Shown here one piece after another: positions 35,505 to 43,971 of a DNA stretch of 64,000 nucleotides. How positions within the stretch are numbered: the first letter of the stretch is position 1; every line of letters starts with the position of its first letter. The position numbers were made by a program, and so were the translations under genes. This DNA comes from Arcobacter roscoffensis. Lineage in GTDB: Bacteria > Campylobacterota > Campylobacteria > Campylobacterales > Arcobacteraceae. The notes under the pieces are model-generated. The model was given only the letters and a program-made list of their open reading frames with translations. It was not told where the DNA came from and did no database searches. The stretch lies in NCBI RefSeq assembly GCF_024267655.1, contig NZ_CP100595.1:992001-1056000 (forward strand). The letters are read 5' to 3'.

Positions 35505-36197
35505 GTGTTTCTTACAAATCGTGAATCAGAAAAACTGCAAATTTATACAGCAGCAAAATTAGCCCTTGAGAGAAAAGATAGAGGCTTAAAACTTAACTAT
35601 CCTGAAGCTGTTGCTATTATCACTTCATATATCATAGAAGGTGCTAGAGATGGAAAAAGTGTAGCTCAACTTATGGTTGATGCAACTAAAGTTTTAAAAC
35701 AAGATGATGTAATACCTGAAGTTGCTTCTATGATTTCTATGGTTCAAGTAGAAGCTACTTTTGATGATGGAACAAAACTAGTAACTGTTCATAATCCAAT
35801 ACCAACTTCAAAAGATATAGAAGTTCCAGGAGAGTATTTAGTAGATGATGAAGAACTTATATTAAATGAAAATGCCAAGATTACTACAATAGAAGTAGAA
35901 AACAAAGGGGATAGACCTGTTCAGATAGGTTCACACTATCACTTTTTTGAGGTAAATAAAGAGCTTGATTTTGAAAGATTTGAAGCTTATGGAAAAAGAC
36001 TTGATGTACCTGCTGGAACATCTGTAAGGTTTGAGCCAGGTTCTAAAAAACAAGTTGATTTAGTTGCCTTTACTGGAAAAAGATATATGAGTGGTTTTAA
36101 TGGTTTAGTGGAAGGCTTTTTAGATGATGAAGAAACTAAAGAAAAAGCTAAAAAAAATTTAGAGAAGTTTTTAGGAGAGTGTGATGAAGATAAGTAA
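35505..36197 (+). CDS. ureAB: Urease fused gamma-beta subunit
   Basis: The 230-residue protein joins the gamma subunit (about 1-100, [25 protein letters not shown] and [19 protein letters not shown]) to the beta subunit (about 125-225, [43 protein letters not shown], in part). The same fusion is found in Helicobacter UreA. The GTG start is preceded by AAAGGAGAAA. The gene overlaps ureC. The two-subunit design supports a Campylobacterota origin. Confidence 0.95.
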   Translation: MFLTNRESEKLQIYTAAKLALERKDRGLKLNYPEAVAIITSYIIEGARDGKSVAQLMVDATKVLKQDDVIPEVASMISMVQVEATFDDGTKLVTVHNPIPTSKDIEVPGEYLVDDEELILNENAKITTIEVENKGDRPVQIGSHYHFFEVNKELDFERFEAYGKRLDVPAGTSVRFEPGSKKQVDLVAFTGKRYMSGFNGLVEGFLDDEETKEKAKKNLEKFLGECDEDK

Positions 36198-37884
36198 ACA
36201 AAAATATGCTTCTATGTATGGTCCAACAAAGGGTGATAGATTTAGATTAGCTGATACTTCATTAATAGCAAAAATTGAAAAAGATTATACTACTTATGGT
36301 GAAGAGGTTAAGTTTGGTGGGGGAAAGACTATTAGGGATGGTATGGCTCAAAGCCCAACAGCAACTGTTACTTGTGATTTGATTATCACAAATGCTACTA
36401 TTATTGATTATACAGGAATTTATAAAGCTGATATTGGAATAAAAGATGGCTTAATTAGTGCTATTGGAAAAGCAGGAAATCCAAATCTTTGTGATGGTAT
36501 TAGTGAAGGTTTGGAGATTGGTGCAAATACAGAAATACTTTCAGCTGAGGGAAAAATCATAACAGCAGGGGGAATTGACTCTCATATTCACTTTATCTCT
36601 CCTGGGCAAATTGATGAAGCACTAGCTAGTGGTGTTACTTCTATGCTTGGAGGTGGTACTGGACCAAACACAGGAACAAATGCTACAACTTGTACACCTG
36701 GTGAGTGGAATATATCAAAGATGATTCAAAGTGTTGATGATATACCTATGAACTTTGGATTTATGGGAAAAGGAAATAGTTCAAGCTATGAAGCTTTAAA
36801 AATGCAAATAGAAGCAGGTGCTATGGGTCTTAAACTTCATGAAGATTGGGGAAGTACTCCAAAGGCTATTGATACATGTCTTAGTGTTGCAGATGATTTT
36901 GATATACAAGTTGCAATTCATACAGATACTTTAAATGAGTCAGGTTTTGTGGATAATACAGTTGATAGTTTTAAAAATAGAACTATTCATACTTTCCATA
37001 GTGAAGGAGCTGGTGGTGGTCATGCCCCTGATATTATGAAAGTTGCAGGTTTAGCAAATATTTTGCCTTCAAGTACAAACCCAACACTTCCATATACAAA
37101 AAATACTATTGAAGAACACCTTGATATGCTTATGGTTTGTCATCACTTAAGCCCTAAAATTCCTGAGGATGTGAGCTTTGCAGAAAGTAGAATTAGAGGT
37201 AATACTATCGCAGCTGAGGATGTACTACAAGACTTAGGAGCTATTTCTATTACTAGTTCTGACTCACAAGCTATGGGAAGAGTAGGTGAAGTAGTAATAA
37301 GAACTTGGCAAGTTGCTGACTCTATGAAAAAACAAAGAGGAGCTCTTGAGGGTGATGATGAAAAAAGTGATAATGAAAGAATCAAAAGATACATAGCAAA
37401 ATACACTATAAACCCTGCAATTGCTTGTGGAATTGATGAGTATGTGGGAAGTGTTGAAGTTGGAAAAATGGCTGATTTAGTTTTATGGAATAGGGCATTT
37501 TTTGGAGTGAAACCAGAACTTGTACTAAAAGGTGGATTTATAGCTCTTGCTATGATGGGAGATAGTAATGCTTCTATTCCTACACCTGAACCAAATATGT
37601 ATAGACCTATGTTTGGTAGTCTTGGTAAGGCTAGTGCTAAAACAAGTGCTATTTTTACTTCAAAAGTAGCAAGTGAAAACTTAGCTAGTAAACTTGGAAT
37701 AAACAAACAAGTTTTAAGTGTAAAAAACACAAGAAATATAGGTAAAAAAGATATGAAACTAAATGATTTCATAGGTGAGGTTGAGGTTGACCCTGAAACT
37801 TATGATGTAAGAGTTGATGGAAAACTAATAGAATCAAATTATGTAAGTGAAGTGCCAATGGCTAAGAAATACTTCTTATTTTAA
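36184..37884 (+). CDS. ureC: Urease alpha (catalytic) subunit
   Basis: From the ATG at 36184 the protein is 566 residues. The key residues fall at the numbers known from Klebsiella UreC: nickel ligands H134 and H136 in GGIDSHIHF, carbamylated K217 in MGLKLHEDW and H219 beside it. The flap segment MVCHHLSP and the metal aspartate region SDSQAMGR follow. A GTG one codon earlier also opens the frame, but AGGAG is better spaced to the ATG and the residue numbering supports it. It hydrolyses urea to ammonia and carbamate. It overlaps ureAB by 14 bases. Confidence 0.97.
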   Translation: MKISKQKYASMYGPTKGDRFRLADTSLIAKIEKDYTTYGEEVKFGGGKTIRDGMAQSPTATVTCDLIITNATIIDYTGIYKADIGIKDGLISAIGKAGNPNLCDGISEGLEIGANTEILSAEGKIITAGGIDSHIHFISPGQIDEALASGVTSMLGGGTGPNTGTNATTCTPGEWNISKMIQSVDDIPMNFGFMGKGNSSSYEALKMQIEAGAMGLKLHEDWGSTPKAIDTCLSVADDFDIQVAIHTDTLNESGFVDNTVDSFKNRTIHTFHSEGAGGGHAPDIMKVAGLANILPSSTNPTLPYTKNTIEEHLDMLMVCHHLSPKIPEDVSFAESRIRGNTIAAEDVLQDLGAISITSSDSQAMGRVGEVVIRTWQVADSMKKQRGALEGDDEKSDNERIKRYIAKYTINPAIACGIDEYVGSVEVGKMADLVLWNRAFFGVKPELVLKGGFIALAMMGDSNASIPTPEPNMYRPMFGSLGKASAKTSAIFTSKVASENLASKLGINKQVLSVKNTRNIGKKDMKLNDFIGEVEVDPETYDVRVDGKLIESNYVSEVPMAKKYFLF

Positions 37885-37908
37885 AATGTGACATTTTAAG
37901 GAATATAA

Positions 37909-38343
37909 ATGATAAAAAAAATAATAGAAATAAAAAAAGACATCAGTTTTGATGATGAGGTTGAGTTATCATGGTTTGATATGCAAAAACCAAACCTAAC
38001 AGCTGTAAGTAAAAAAGGTGTTGATTTTATAATAAAAGCCAAGTTTACGCACTTGCATGAAAATGATATTTTAGTTGATGAAGATGGCTTTACTATCAAA
38101 GTTTCAAGAAGTGAAGATATGATTTATATCTTAGAGTTTAAAGATGCACTTAGTTTTGCAAAAACTGCTTATGAGATAGGAAATAGACACCAACCAGTGC
38201 AAATAAGTGAGTCAAAAATAGTGGTTTTAGATGATATATCTATTGAAGATATTATCAAAGACTGCTATAAAAATGAGTCAATAAAAGTAGAAAAGACAAG
38301 AGGGTATTTTAAACCAAATGGAAAAGCACACCACTCACACTAA
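37909..38343 (+). CDS. ureE: Urease accessory protein UreE (nickel carrier)
   Basis: The 144-residue protein has the UreE fold segments, with YEIGNRHQPVQI (the conserved G-N-x-H) near residue 95 and a short C-terminal histidine tail (GKAHHSH) that can bind nickel. It delivers nickel to the UreDFG complex. The tail is shorter than the long histidine stretches of Klebsiella. It overlaps ureF by 26 bases. Confidence 0.92.
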   Translation: MIKKIIEIKKDISFDDEVELSWFDMQKPNLTAVSKKGVDFIIKAKFTHLHENDILVDEDGFTIKVSRSEDMIYILEFKDALSFAKTAYEIGNRHQPVQISESKIVVLDDISIEDIIKDCYKNESIKVEKTRGYFKPNGKAHHSH

Positions 38344-39019
38344 GACTTTAAAAAGCTTAAGTAGATTTTTGCAAATACTTGATGGAAGTTTTCCCTCAGG
38401 TGTTTTTGTTCACTCTTTTGGACTTGAACCTCATATGGTTTTAGAAGAAGTAAAAGATATAGATACTTTAAGAGAGTATCTTAAAAACTTTATTTATGAT
38501 CAGTATGCAAAACAAGAGTTTGTATACATCAAAAAAGTCTATGAGGCTTTAAGTAGTGAAAATCTAGTAGTATTAAAAAAACTTGATAAAAATCTAGGGG
38601 CATATTTGACTTTTGAGTATGCGAAGGCTTCAAAACATATAGGTGAAAACTATTTTGCTCAAACAAAAACTTTGCCCCAAAAGCAAATAGTAAAAGAGTA
38701 CTTTTTAAAAATAGAAAATAAACAGTGTTTAGGAAATGAACTTTTAGTTTTAAGCTCACTAGCCTTTGATATGGATATAAAAATAGAAGATTTTATAGTA
38801 ATGTGGACTAAAAAAAATCTCATAAACATCTGTGCAGCAACACTAAAAATATCAAGAATAAAACCCTCACAAATTCAACAACTCTTATTTGAGTTTGATG
38901 AGTTTTTAGATGAGTTTGATTATGAAAATATTGATGAAAAGATTACAAATTTTAATCCACTTTTTGAAGAAGTGATATTTAAACATAAAAATTTAGAACC
39001 CAAACTATTTATTACATAA
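38318..39019 (+). CDS. ureF: Urease accessory protein UreF
   Basis: The 233-residue helical protein has FLQILDGSFPSGVFVHSFGLE, the UreF N-terminal signature (S-D-S-x-F-P-x-G in others, here with G), and closes with a variable acidic region. UreF links UreD and UreG during nickel insertion. The start overlaps the ureE end by 26 bases, in a different frame. Sequence drift in the middle is normal for UreF. Confidence 0.9.
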   Translation: MEKHTTHTKTLKSLSRFLQILDGSFPSGVFVHSFGLEPHMVLEEVKDIDTLREYLKNFIYDQYAKQEFVYIKKVYEALSSENLVVLKKLDKNLGAYLTFEYAKASKHIGENYFAQTKTLPQKQIVKEYFLKIENKQCLGNELLVLSSLAFDMDIKIEDFIVMWTKKNLINICAATLKISRIKPSQIQQLLFEFDEFLDEFDYENIDEKITNFNPLFEEVIFKHKNLEPKLFIT

Positions 39020-39041
39020 AAATTAGTCAGTAGGAGAAAAA

Positions 39042-39629
39042 ATGGCACTAAAAATAGGAATAGCAGGACCAGTAGGAAGTGGTAAAACTTCTTTGATTGA
39101 AAGCCTTACAAATGTTTTGAAAGATAAATATAGTTTAGGAATAGTAACAAATGATATTTATACAACAGAAGATGCAAACTATCTTAAAAAAACACTTGAT
39201 TTAGATGAAAATAGAATTCTAGGAGTTGAGACAGGAGGATGTCCTCACACAGCAATCAGAGATGATATTTCTATGAATCAAAAAGCAGTAGTTGAGTTAG
39301 AAGAGAAGTTTAATCCTGATATTATTTTTGTAGAAAGTGGTGGAGACAATCTAAGTGCTACTTTTTCTTATGAATTAATAGATTATTACTTATATGTTAT
39401 TGATGTTGCACAAGGTGCTGATATTCCTAGAAAAAAGGGTGCTGGTTTACTTTTTAGTGATTTACTTGTGGTAAATAAAACAGATTTAGCCCCTTATGTT
39501 GGTGTATATTTAGAGCAGATGAAAGAAGATGTAGCAAACAATAGAAAAAATAAACCCTCGCTTTTTATCACAAACAAAGATGAAAAAAGTTTAGAAAAAC
39601 TAGTAGAGTGGGTAGAGGTTTTACTTTGA
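39042..39629 (+). CDS. ureG: Urease accessory GTPase UreG
   Basis: The 195-residue GTPase has the P-loop GPVGSGKTSL, TNDIYTTEDANYL, the metal-binding GVETGGCPHTAIRDD (C-P-H) and VVNKTDLAP. GTP hydrolysis drives nickel delivery to apo-urease. It is the last urease gene. No nickel transporter or UreI-type channel follows. Confidence 0.95.
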   Translation: MALKIGIAGPVGSGKTSLIESLTNVLKDKYSLGIVTNDIYTTEDANYLKKTLDLDENRILGVETGGCPHTAIRDDISMNQKAVVELEEKFNPDIIFVESGGDNLSATFSYELIDYYLYVIDVAQGADIPRKKGAGLLFSDLLVVNKTDLAPYVGVYLEQMKEDVANNRKNKPSLFITNKDEKSLEKLVEWVEVLL

Positions 39630-39689
39630 TATAAGTATTTAAAAAGAGCAAAAGGATATAATTTCATAAATTTTAAAAAGAGAAAATAT

Positions 39690-40781
39690 ATGATAAAAAA
39701 ACTTTTTGTTCTAAGCCTTTTTGTTAGTTGTTTATTTGCAAATGAAAACTATACAAAAAAACAAGTAGAAAATATGATAGCAAAGATGGTAGTCTTAGGT
39801 TTTCATGGTACAGATGTATCTGTAAATGATAAAATATATAAGGATATAAAAAACTATAATCTAGGTGGTGTTATTCTTTTTGATAAAGACCCAAATGATA
39901 AAAGTAAAAGAAAAAATATAGTAAATCCTACTCAACTTAAAACTTTAACTTCAAAACTTCAAAATATTAAAGTTGAGAAACTTTTAATCTCTATAGACCA
40001 AGAGGGTGGAGTCGTGCAAAGACTAAAACCTGCTTATGGATTTAAGTATACATCATCAGCCCAAAAAGTCTCTTCAATGGGTGAAAACTTTGCAAGACAA
40101 GAGTATCAAACACTTGCAAAACAGCTAAAAGAAAATGGAATAAACCTAAACTTCGCACCAGTAGTTGATCTAGCTATAAATCCTAAAAATAAAGTAATCT
40201 ATAAACTAAAAAGATCTTATGGAAAAGACCCAAAACAAGTAATAAAGTATGCTTCTATCTTTGTAGAAGAATCAAGAAAACAAGGTGTTATCTCTGTACT
40301 TAAACACTTCCCTGGACATGGTTCATCTTATGGAGACTCTCATAAAGGCTTTGTAGATGTAACAAAAACTTGGAAACAAGAAGAGATGAAACCATATGAA
40401 TATCTAATACAGAACAATAAAGTTGATATGATTATGAGTGCTCATGTTTTCAATAAAGAGATGGATAGAAACTATCCTGCAACACTTTCATATGATATAA
40501 ATACTATTATTTTGAGAGATATGCTAAACTATAAAGGTGTTTTAATAAGTGATGACTTACAAATGAAAGCTATCTCTTCACACTATAGTTTAGAAGATAC
40601 AGTAACTTTAGCTATAAATTCAGGTGTAAATATCTTGCTTTTTGCAAATCAACTTGCAAAACCTGTAAAACTTGAAACTATCATAAATACAGTTTACACA
40701 CAAATACAAAAAGGAAAAATATCTCTTGATAAAATAGTTGATTCAAATAAAAAGATAGAAACACTACTTCAAAAGATATAA
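39690..40781 (+). CDS. Beta-N-acetylhexosaminidase (NagZ-like, GH3), exported
   Basis: The 363-residue precursor has a signal peptide (MIKKLFVLSLFVSCLFA). It is a single-domain GH3 enzyme: LLISIDQEGGVVQRLKP, FAPVVDLAINPKN, SVLKHFPGHGSSYGDSHKG (the family segment with catalytic His/Asp) and GVLISDDLQMKAI (nucleophile aspartate). It probably removes N-acetylglucosamine from peptidoglycan fragments. Cytoplasmic NagZ lacks a signal peptide, so this is the exported type. It is 8 bases before the leucine-rich-repeat gene. Confidence 0.88.
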   Translation: MIKKLFVLSLFVSCLFANENYTKKQVENMIAKMVVLGFHGTDVSVNDKIYKDIKNYNLGGVILFDKDPNDKSKRKNIVNPTQLKTLTSKLQNIKVEKLLISIDQEGGVVQRLKPAYGFKYTSSAQKVSSMGENFARQEYQTLAKQLKENGINLNFAPVVDLAINPKNKVIYKLKRSYGKDPKQVIKYASIFVEESRKQGVISVLKHFPGHGSSYGDSHKGFVDVTKTWKQEEMKPYEYLIQNNKVDMIMSAHVFNKEMDRNYPATLSYDINTIILRDMLNYKGVLISDDLQMKAISSHYSLEDTVTLAINSGVNILLFANQLAKPVKLETIINTVYTQIQKGKISLDKIVDSNKKIETLLQKI

Positions 40782-40789
40782 AAATAACA

Positions 40790-41389
40790 ATGTTTGAATT
40801 TGAAGATAAAACTATCGAAACTTTAAATCTAAACCATAAAAACTTAAAAGAAATCCCTAAAGAGGTCTTTGAAATAAGCTCTTTAAGGAAACTCTACCTT
40901 TGGAGCAATGCTATTTCGATGCTACCAAATGAAATAGCTAGCTTAAACTTGCTAGAATGTTTAGATATTAGAAATAATACTTTAGAAACTTTGCCTTTTG
41001 AGATTTCTAAGCTTGAAAACTTAAAAACACTTTATCTCACATCAAATAAGCTAAAAGAGTTACCACTAGGATTTTATAAGCTAAGAAACTTAGAAAAAAT
41101 AGTCTTAAATGATAACTGTTTTGAGGTGTTTCCTAGTGAACTTCTAAAAATGCCAAAGCTTCAAAGAGTGATAATAAGAAACAATAAGATAAAAGAAATA
41201 CCCAAAGAAATAACAAATATGAAAAGTCTAAAAAACTTGGACATTAGTGGAAATTTATTGGAAAATTTACCAAAAGAGTTAAAAAATCTAAAAAATCTAA
41301 AAAGACTAGATGTAAGTGGAAATAAAATAAAACAAAATGAACTTAAAATAGAAGAGTTTGAAAGCTTAAAAGTCTTTCAAAACTCTTGA
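40790..41389 (+). CDS. Leucine-rich-repeat protein
   Basis: The 199-residue protein consists of about seven 23-residue leucine-rich repeats, with units such as LPNEIASLNLLECLDIRNN, LPFEISKLENLKTLYLTSN and IPKEITNMKSLKNLDISGN. The pattern LPxxIxxLxxLxxLxLxxN is the bacterial/plant-like type. There is no signal peptide or enzyme domain. It is a likely protein-binding scaffold of unknown target. Its nearness to the NagZ-like gene suggests co-transcription. Confidence 0.85.
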   Translation: MFEFEDKTIETLNLNHKNLKEIPKEVFEISSLRKLYLWSNAISMLPNEIASLNLLECLDIRNNTLETLPFEISKLENLKTLYLTSNKLKELPLGFYKLRNLEKIVLNDNCFEVFPSELLKMPKLQRVIIRNNKIKEIPKEITNMKSLKNLDISGNLLENLPKELKNLKNLKRLDVSGNKIKQNELKIEEFESLKVFQNS

Positions 41390-41414
41390 TTTTTTAAGAC
41401 TGCTCAGAGTTTTG
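41378..41414 (+). terminator. Possible terminator after the LRR gene
   Basis: CAAAACTCT (41378-41386) pairs with AGAGTTTTG (41406-41414) around the stop codon. The loop is large (19 bases) and T-rich and no T-run follows, so the call is weak. Confidence 0.3.
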
Positions 41415-41530
41415 TATCAGTAACTGATAGTTCCTAGAATTTTAGTATAGTTAATCTTACTAATCCTAATTTGCGCCAAAAAGTACAGGTTTTGAATCAG
41501 AATTTAACAATCAATATTTATTCATAAAAT

Positions 41531-42333
41531 TTAAAAATCCAATGGTGATTTAATATCACCTTTATTTAATTCTTTTACTACATGTGTATATATCATCGTA
41601 GTTTCTATAGATTTATGTCCTAAAAGTTCTTGAATGCTTCGTATATCTGTACCATTCTGCAAAATAGGAAAAACATATTGCCATTTGGTTTCAAATTTTG
41701 CTTTTGGAAATTTTCGTTCAAGTGCATAAGGTATATATACACTTCCATATCCATTTTCTAAATCTTTTTGGTGTATTTCTTTTACTTTCTCAACTTGAAT
41801 TTTAAGTTCATCTTTTATTTTTAGTGGAAGTGGTAAAGTTCTATCTTTAAGTGACTTACTATCCCAAATATAGATTTTATCGTATCCGAAATCAATATCT
41901 TTTATACGTATATATTGTGCTTCTTTCATTCTTAATCCACACCCATACATAAGTTTAACTATGAGTTGATAAATACCTGTCATATTTAATATAATACTTC
42001 TTACTTCATTTATAGTTAAAACTACAGGAATATGCTTTCTTTTGCTCTTAGTGCTTGAATATTTTGGTCTTTTAAAGAGATATTTAAAACTTGTTCATAT
42101 AAAAATAATATTGCATTAAAGGCTTGGTTCTGTGTTGTAGGAGATACGTTTAGTTTTGTGGCAAGATAAGTCAAAAACTGTTCTATTTCGATTTTTCCCA
42201 TTTCTATAGGGTGCCTTTTCTTATGGTAAATAATATATCTTTTAGCCCAGCCGATATAGCTTTGTTCTGTTTTTATACTGTAGTGCTTAAATCGTATTTT
42301 GTCTCTCATAATATCTAGTAATTTTTTACCCAT
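41531..42333 (-). pseudogene. intI: Integron integrase (IntI-type tyrosine recombinase), inactivated
   Basis: The N-terminal part (42333 to 42022) reads HYSIKTEQSYIGWAKRYIIYHKKRHP and [19 protein letters not shown], typical of IntI. Past a run of four T on the plus strand (42040-42043) the frame shifts. The next frame continues [19 protein letters not shown] directly into [11 protein letters not shown], as an intact integrase would, so one base was probably lost from an A-run. The C-terminal part keeps the catalytic arginine region and [16 protein letters not shown] with the tyrosine. It joins WQYVFP directly to LQNGTDIRS, so about 50 residues including the HxLRH box are missing. The end KSPLDF is intact. 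Confidence 0.9.
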
Positions 42334-42655
42334 AATAGACTCCTGATATATTTATCATTATGTTAAACTATTACAGTTTTTAATCAATATCAGAACATTT
42401 TGATAAGATATTAAGGATATTAGTTAATAATCTAACAAAAATAATTATATCAAAGATAAAAAATAAGATAAAAAATAAGATAAAAAATATTACATATTGT
42501 AATATATTATTTTATATTTTATTGAATTAATCCTATTTATAGGACTTTGTCTAACTTGATATCATAACATTTAAAATGTATTACTATTAAGTAATTTTAT
42601 GGGTAATTAGTATATAATGTATTACTAATAAATAGTTATACATAAAAGGAGAAAC
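42334..42655. promoter_or_regulatory. intI-cassette intergenic region, presumed attI side and array promoter
   Basis: This 322-base stretch has no gene. It holds AGGAG for intI at its left end, three 12-bp tandem repeats (42454-42489), a TATTACA/TGTAATA palindrome (about 42487-42503), a 12-bp direct repeat AATGTATTACTA (42575-42586 and 42616-42627), TATAAT at 42613-42618 and GTTATAC at 42635-42641. ATAACATTTA (from 42564) can pair with TAAATAGTTAT (ending 42639) with one bulge, so the right part resembles an attC or attI. TATAAT would drive the first cassette. Confidence 0.55.
42454..42489. repeat. Three perfect 12-bp tandem repeats
   Basis: AAGATAAAAAAT occurs three times in a row. The repeats sit on the attI side of the broken integrase. 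They could be simple slippage sequence or bent-DNA binding sites. Confidence 0.8.
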
Positions 42656-42949
42656 ATGTTAACACAACAAGAATTACAAATTAAAATTGATAGATATACA
42701 AAACAACCATTTATGTATTATGTTGAATATCCTGAAAGTGATGATAATGAATATTTTTGGAAAGATGGTTTGGGAGAATTACAATTCATTCCAGATATGA
42801 CAATGGATCATTTAAAGGCATGTATTAATAAAATCAAAAAAGATATAAAAGAATTTTATGATGAAGATGTTCGGGATATCCTTATTCCTATTGCAGAAAA
42901 AAAACAAAAGCAATTACAAGCAGAATTAATGAGAAAAGCAAATAGTTAA
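42656..42949 (+). CDS. Cassette gene 1, unknown 97-residue protein
   Basis: The protein is acidic and soluble, with no signal peptide or membrane helix. It has a beta-like first half (FMYYVEYPESDDNEYFWKDGLGELQFIP) and a charged helical second half (HLKACINKIKKDIKEFYDE; PIAEKKQKQLQAELMRKA). AAAGGAG lies 6 bases before the ATG, and GTTATAC, a possible recombination core, 15 bases before it. It is the first gene of the array and the one closest to the putative array promoter. I recognise no family. Confidence 0.7.
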   Translation: MLTQQELQIKIDRYTKQPFMYYVEYPESDDNEYFWKDGLGELQFIPDMTMDHLKACINKIKKDIKEFYDEDVRDILIPIAEKKQKQLQAELMRKANS

Positions 42950-42952
42950 AAT

Positions 42953-42969
42953 ATAACAAGTCATTGGAG
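42953..42969 (+). other. attC left half (right half missing)
   Basis: ATAACAAGTCATTGGAG, four bases after the cassette-1 stop, closely matches the left half of the complete attC at 43877 (ATAACAAATCAGTGGAG). No matching right half ending in GTTAT is found before the next gene. The site looks truncated by a deletion or fusion, and its GGAG now serves as ribosome site of the repeat gene. Confidence 0.6.
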
Positions 42970-42978
42970 AAAAATATT

Positions 42979-43215
42979 ATGAGTAATCAATACAATGGAA
43001 AACGAATTTATGAGTATGGGCGTGGTTCTCAAGCTAAATATGAGATTCGCGGTAATTTAATTCATGAGTATGCTCGTGGTACACAAGCAATCTACGAAAT
43101 TAGAGGCAACCTGATTCATGAATATGCTAGAGGAACACAGGCTAAATATGAAATTAGAGGTAAGTATATCCATGAATACGCACGTGGAACTCAAGCAGTT
43201 TATGAAATACGTTGA
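42979..43215 (+). CDS. Cassette gene 2, four-fold 18-residue repeat protein
   Basis: The ATG at 42979 follows GGAG by 9 bases and gives 78 residues. After SNQYNGKR the protein is four copies of an 18-residue unit, for example IHEYARGTQAIYEIRGNL, the last lacking its final three residues. At DNA level the 54-base units differ at many synonymous sites (CGT, CGC, AGA for arginine), so the repeat is old and kept by selection. It resembles the small proteins named four-fold beta flower proteins, in which each unit forms one blade; this name is from memory and unchecked. The function is unknown. CGT and CGC codons are unusual among its neighbours. Confidence 0.8.
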   Translation: MSNQYNGKRIYEYGRGSQAKYEIRGNLIHEYARGTQAIYEIRGNLIHEYARGTQAKYEIRGKYIHEYARGTQAVYEIR

Positions 43216-43239
43216 GAAACAGCATAATAAAGGAAGCAA

Positions 43240-43875
43240 ATGAATGATGTTTTAACAACAATATTTTATGGAGTTATTTCAAGTATTATTGCTGCGATAA
43301 TACTTGAATTAGCTAGAAAAAACTCTTCATGGATACCATCTCCATCCGAAAACAAATCATTAAAAAACACATTAGAATCCATAGAAGAAAATGATGTAAG
43401 ATCAAGAAATAAAGAAAAATTAAATCGAACTTTCTTTAATATGTTTTTTTATTTTTATACGTTCATGTTATTATATTTAGCATTACTTATGCCACCACTG
43501 TTAAAAGGTGGATTATTAAATAAAGGTGTTGTTTATTTAGATGATGCTAGATTTATAGGTGCTTATTTACCACACATTCTAATACAGTCGAATATTGTAC
43601 AATCAGTTTTTATTGGAATAGCTATTGTATTTTATCTTCCTCTTTTATTAATTGTAAATAAATGCTCGCTATATATTGCACTTATAGTTGATAAGTTTAA
43701 GCTTGTGGACTTTTACGAATGGAGAAGAATTCAAACACTTATTTTTATGGTATTTTCATCAATAATAGCCATACTATCTATATGGCTTTATAATGAAATG
43801 AGTATAGGAAAGGCATTTTCTTCATTTTTAACATTTATATTTTTAGGTTTTGTACTTGCATCAGGTAAGCGATAA
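43240..43875 (+). CDS. Cassette gene 3, unknown multi-pass membrane protein
   Basis: The 211-residue protein has an N-terminal helix (about 5-23), a charged loop (about 25-62), then about four further helices (about 67-87, 122-145, 165-183, 190-208). No family is recognised. It starts 24 bases after the repeat-protein gene with AAAGGAAGC as ribosome site, and no attC separates the two. They therefore probably share one cassette. Its own attC follows within two bases of the stop codon. Confidence 0.72.
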   Translation: MNDVLTTIFYGVISSIIAAIILELARKNSSWIPSPSENKSLKNTLESIEENDVRSRNKEKLNRTFFNMFFYFYTFMLLYLALLMPPLLKGGLLNKGVVYLDDARFIGAYLPHILIQSNIVQSVFIGIAIVFYLPLLLIVNKCSLYIALIVDKFKLVDFYEWRRIQTLIFMVFSSIIAILSIWLYNEMSIGKAFSSFLTFIFLGFVLASGKR

Positions 43876-43876
43876 A

Positions 43877-43943
43877 CATAACAAATCAGTGGAGTCAATA
43901 AATTACCCTGCAGGCAATTTATTGGCTCATTTTAAACGTTATC
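43877..43943 (+). other. attC site B (about 66 bp)
   Basis: The outer boxes are ATAAC (43878-43882) and GTTAT (43938-43942). Inside, GAGTCAATAAATT pairs with AATTTATTGGCTC over 13 bp with one T-G wobble around an 11-base loop. Asymmetric unpaired segments lie between stem and core. This is the standard attC geometry, like short Vibrio repeats. Confidence 0.85.
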
Positions 43944-43971
43944 AATATTTATATCAAGGATGGAGTATATA

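Noticed and set aside
37143-37772. 209-codon minus-strand open frame inside ureC
   Set aside because: It lies fully inside the well-supported ureC, has no domain and a biased composition typical of antisense shadows.
42454-42489. Three 12-bp tandem repeats as a CRISPR array or origin iterons
   Set aside because: The units are only 12 bp, directly adjacent and A-rich, with no spacers, no cas genes, no replication initiator gene and no DnaA-box cluster nearby.
43215-43240. An attC between the repeat-protein gene and cassette gene 3
   Set aside because: The 24-base gap contains GTTGAG but no left-hand box and no arms, so it is too short for any attC.
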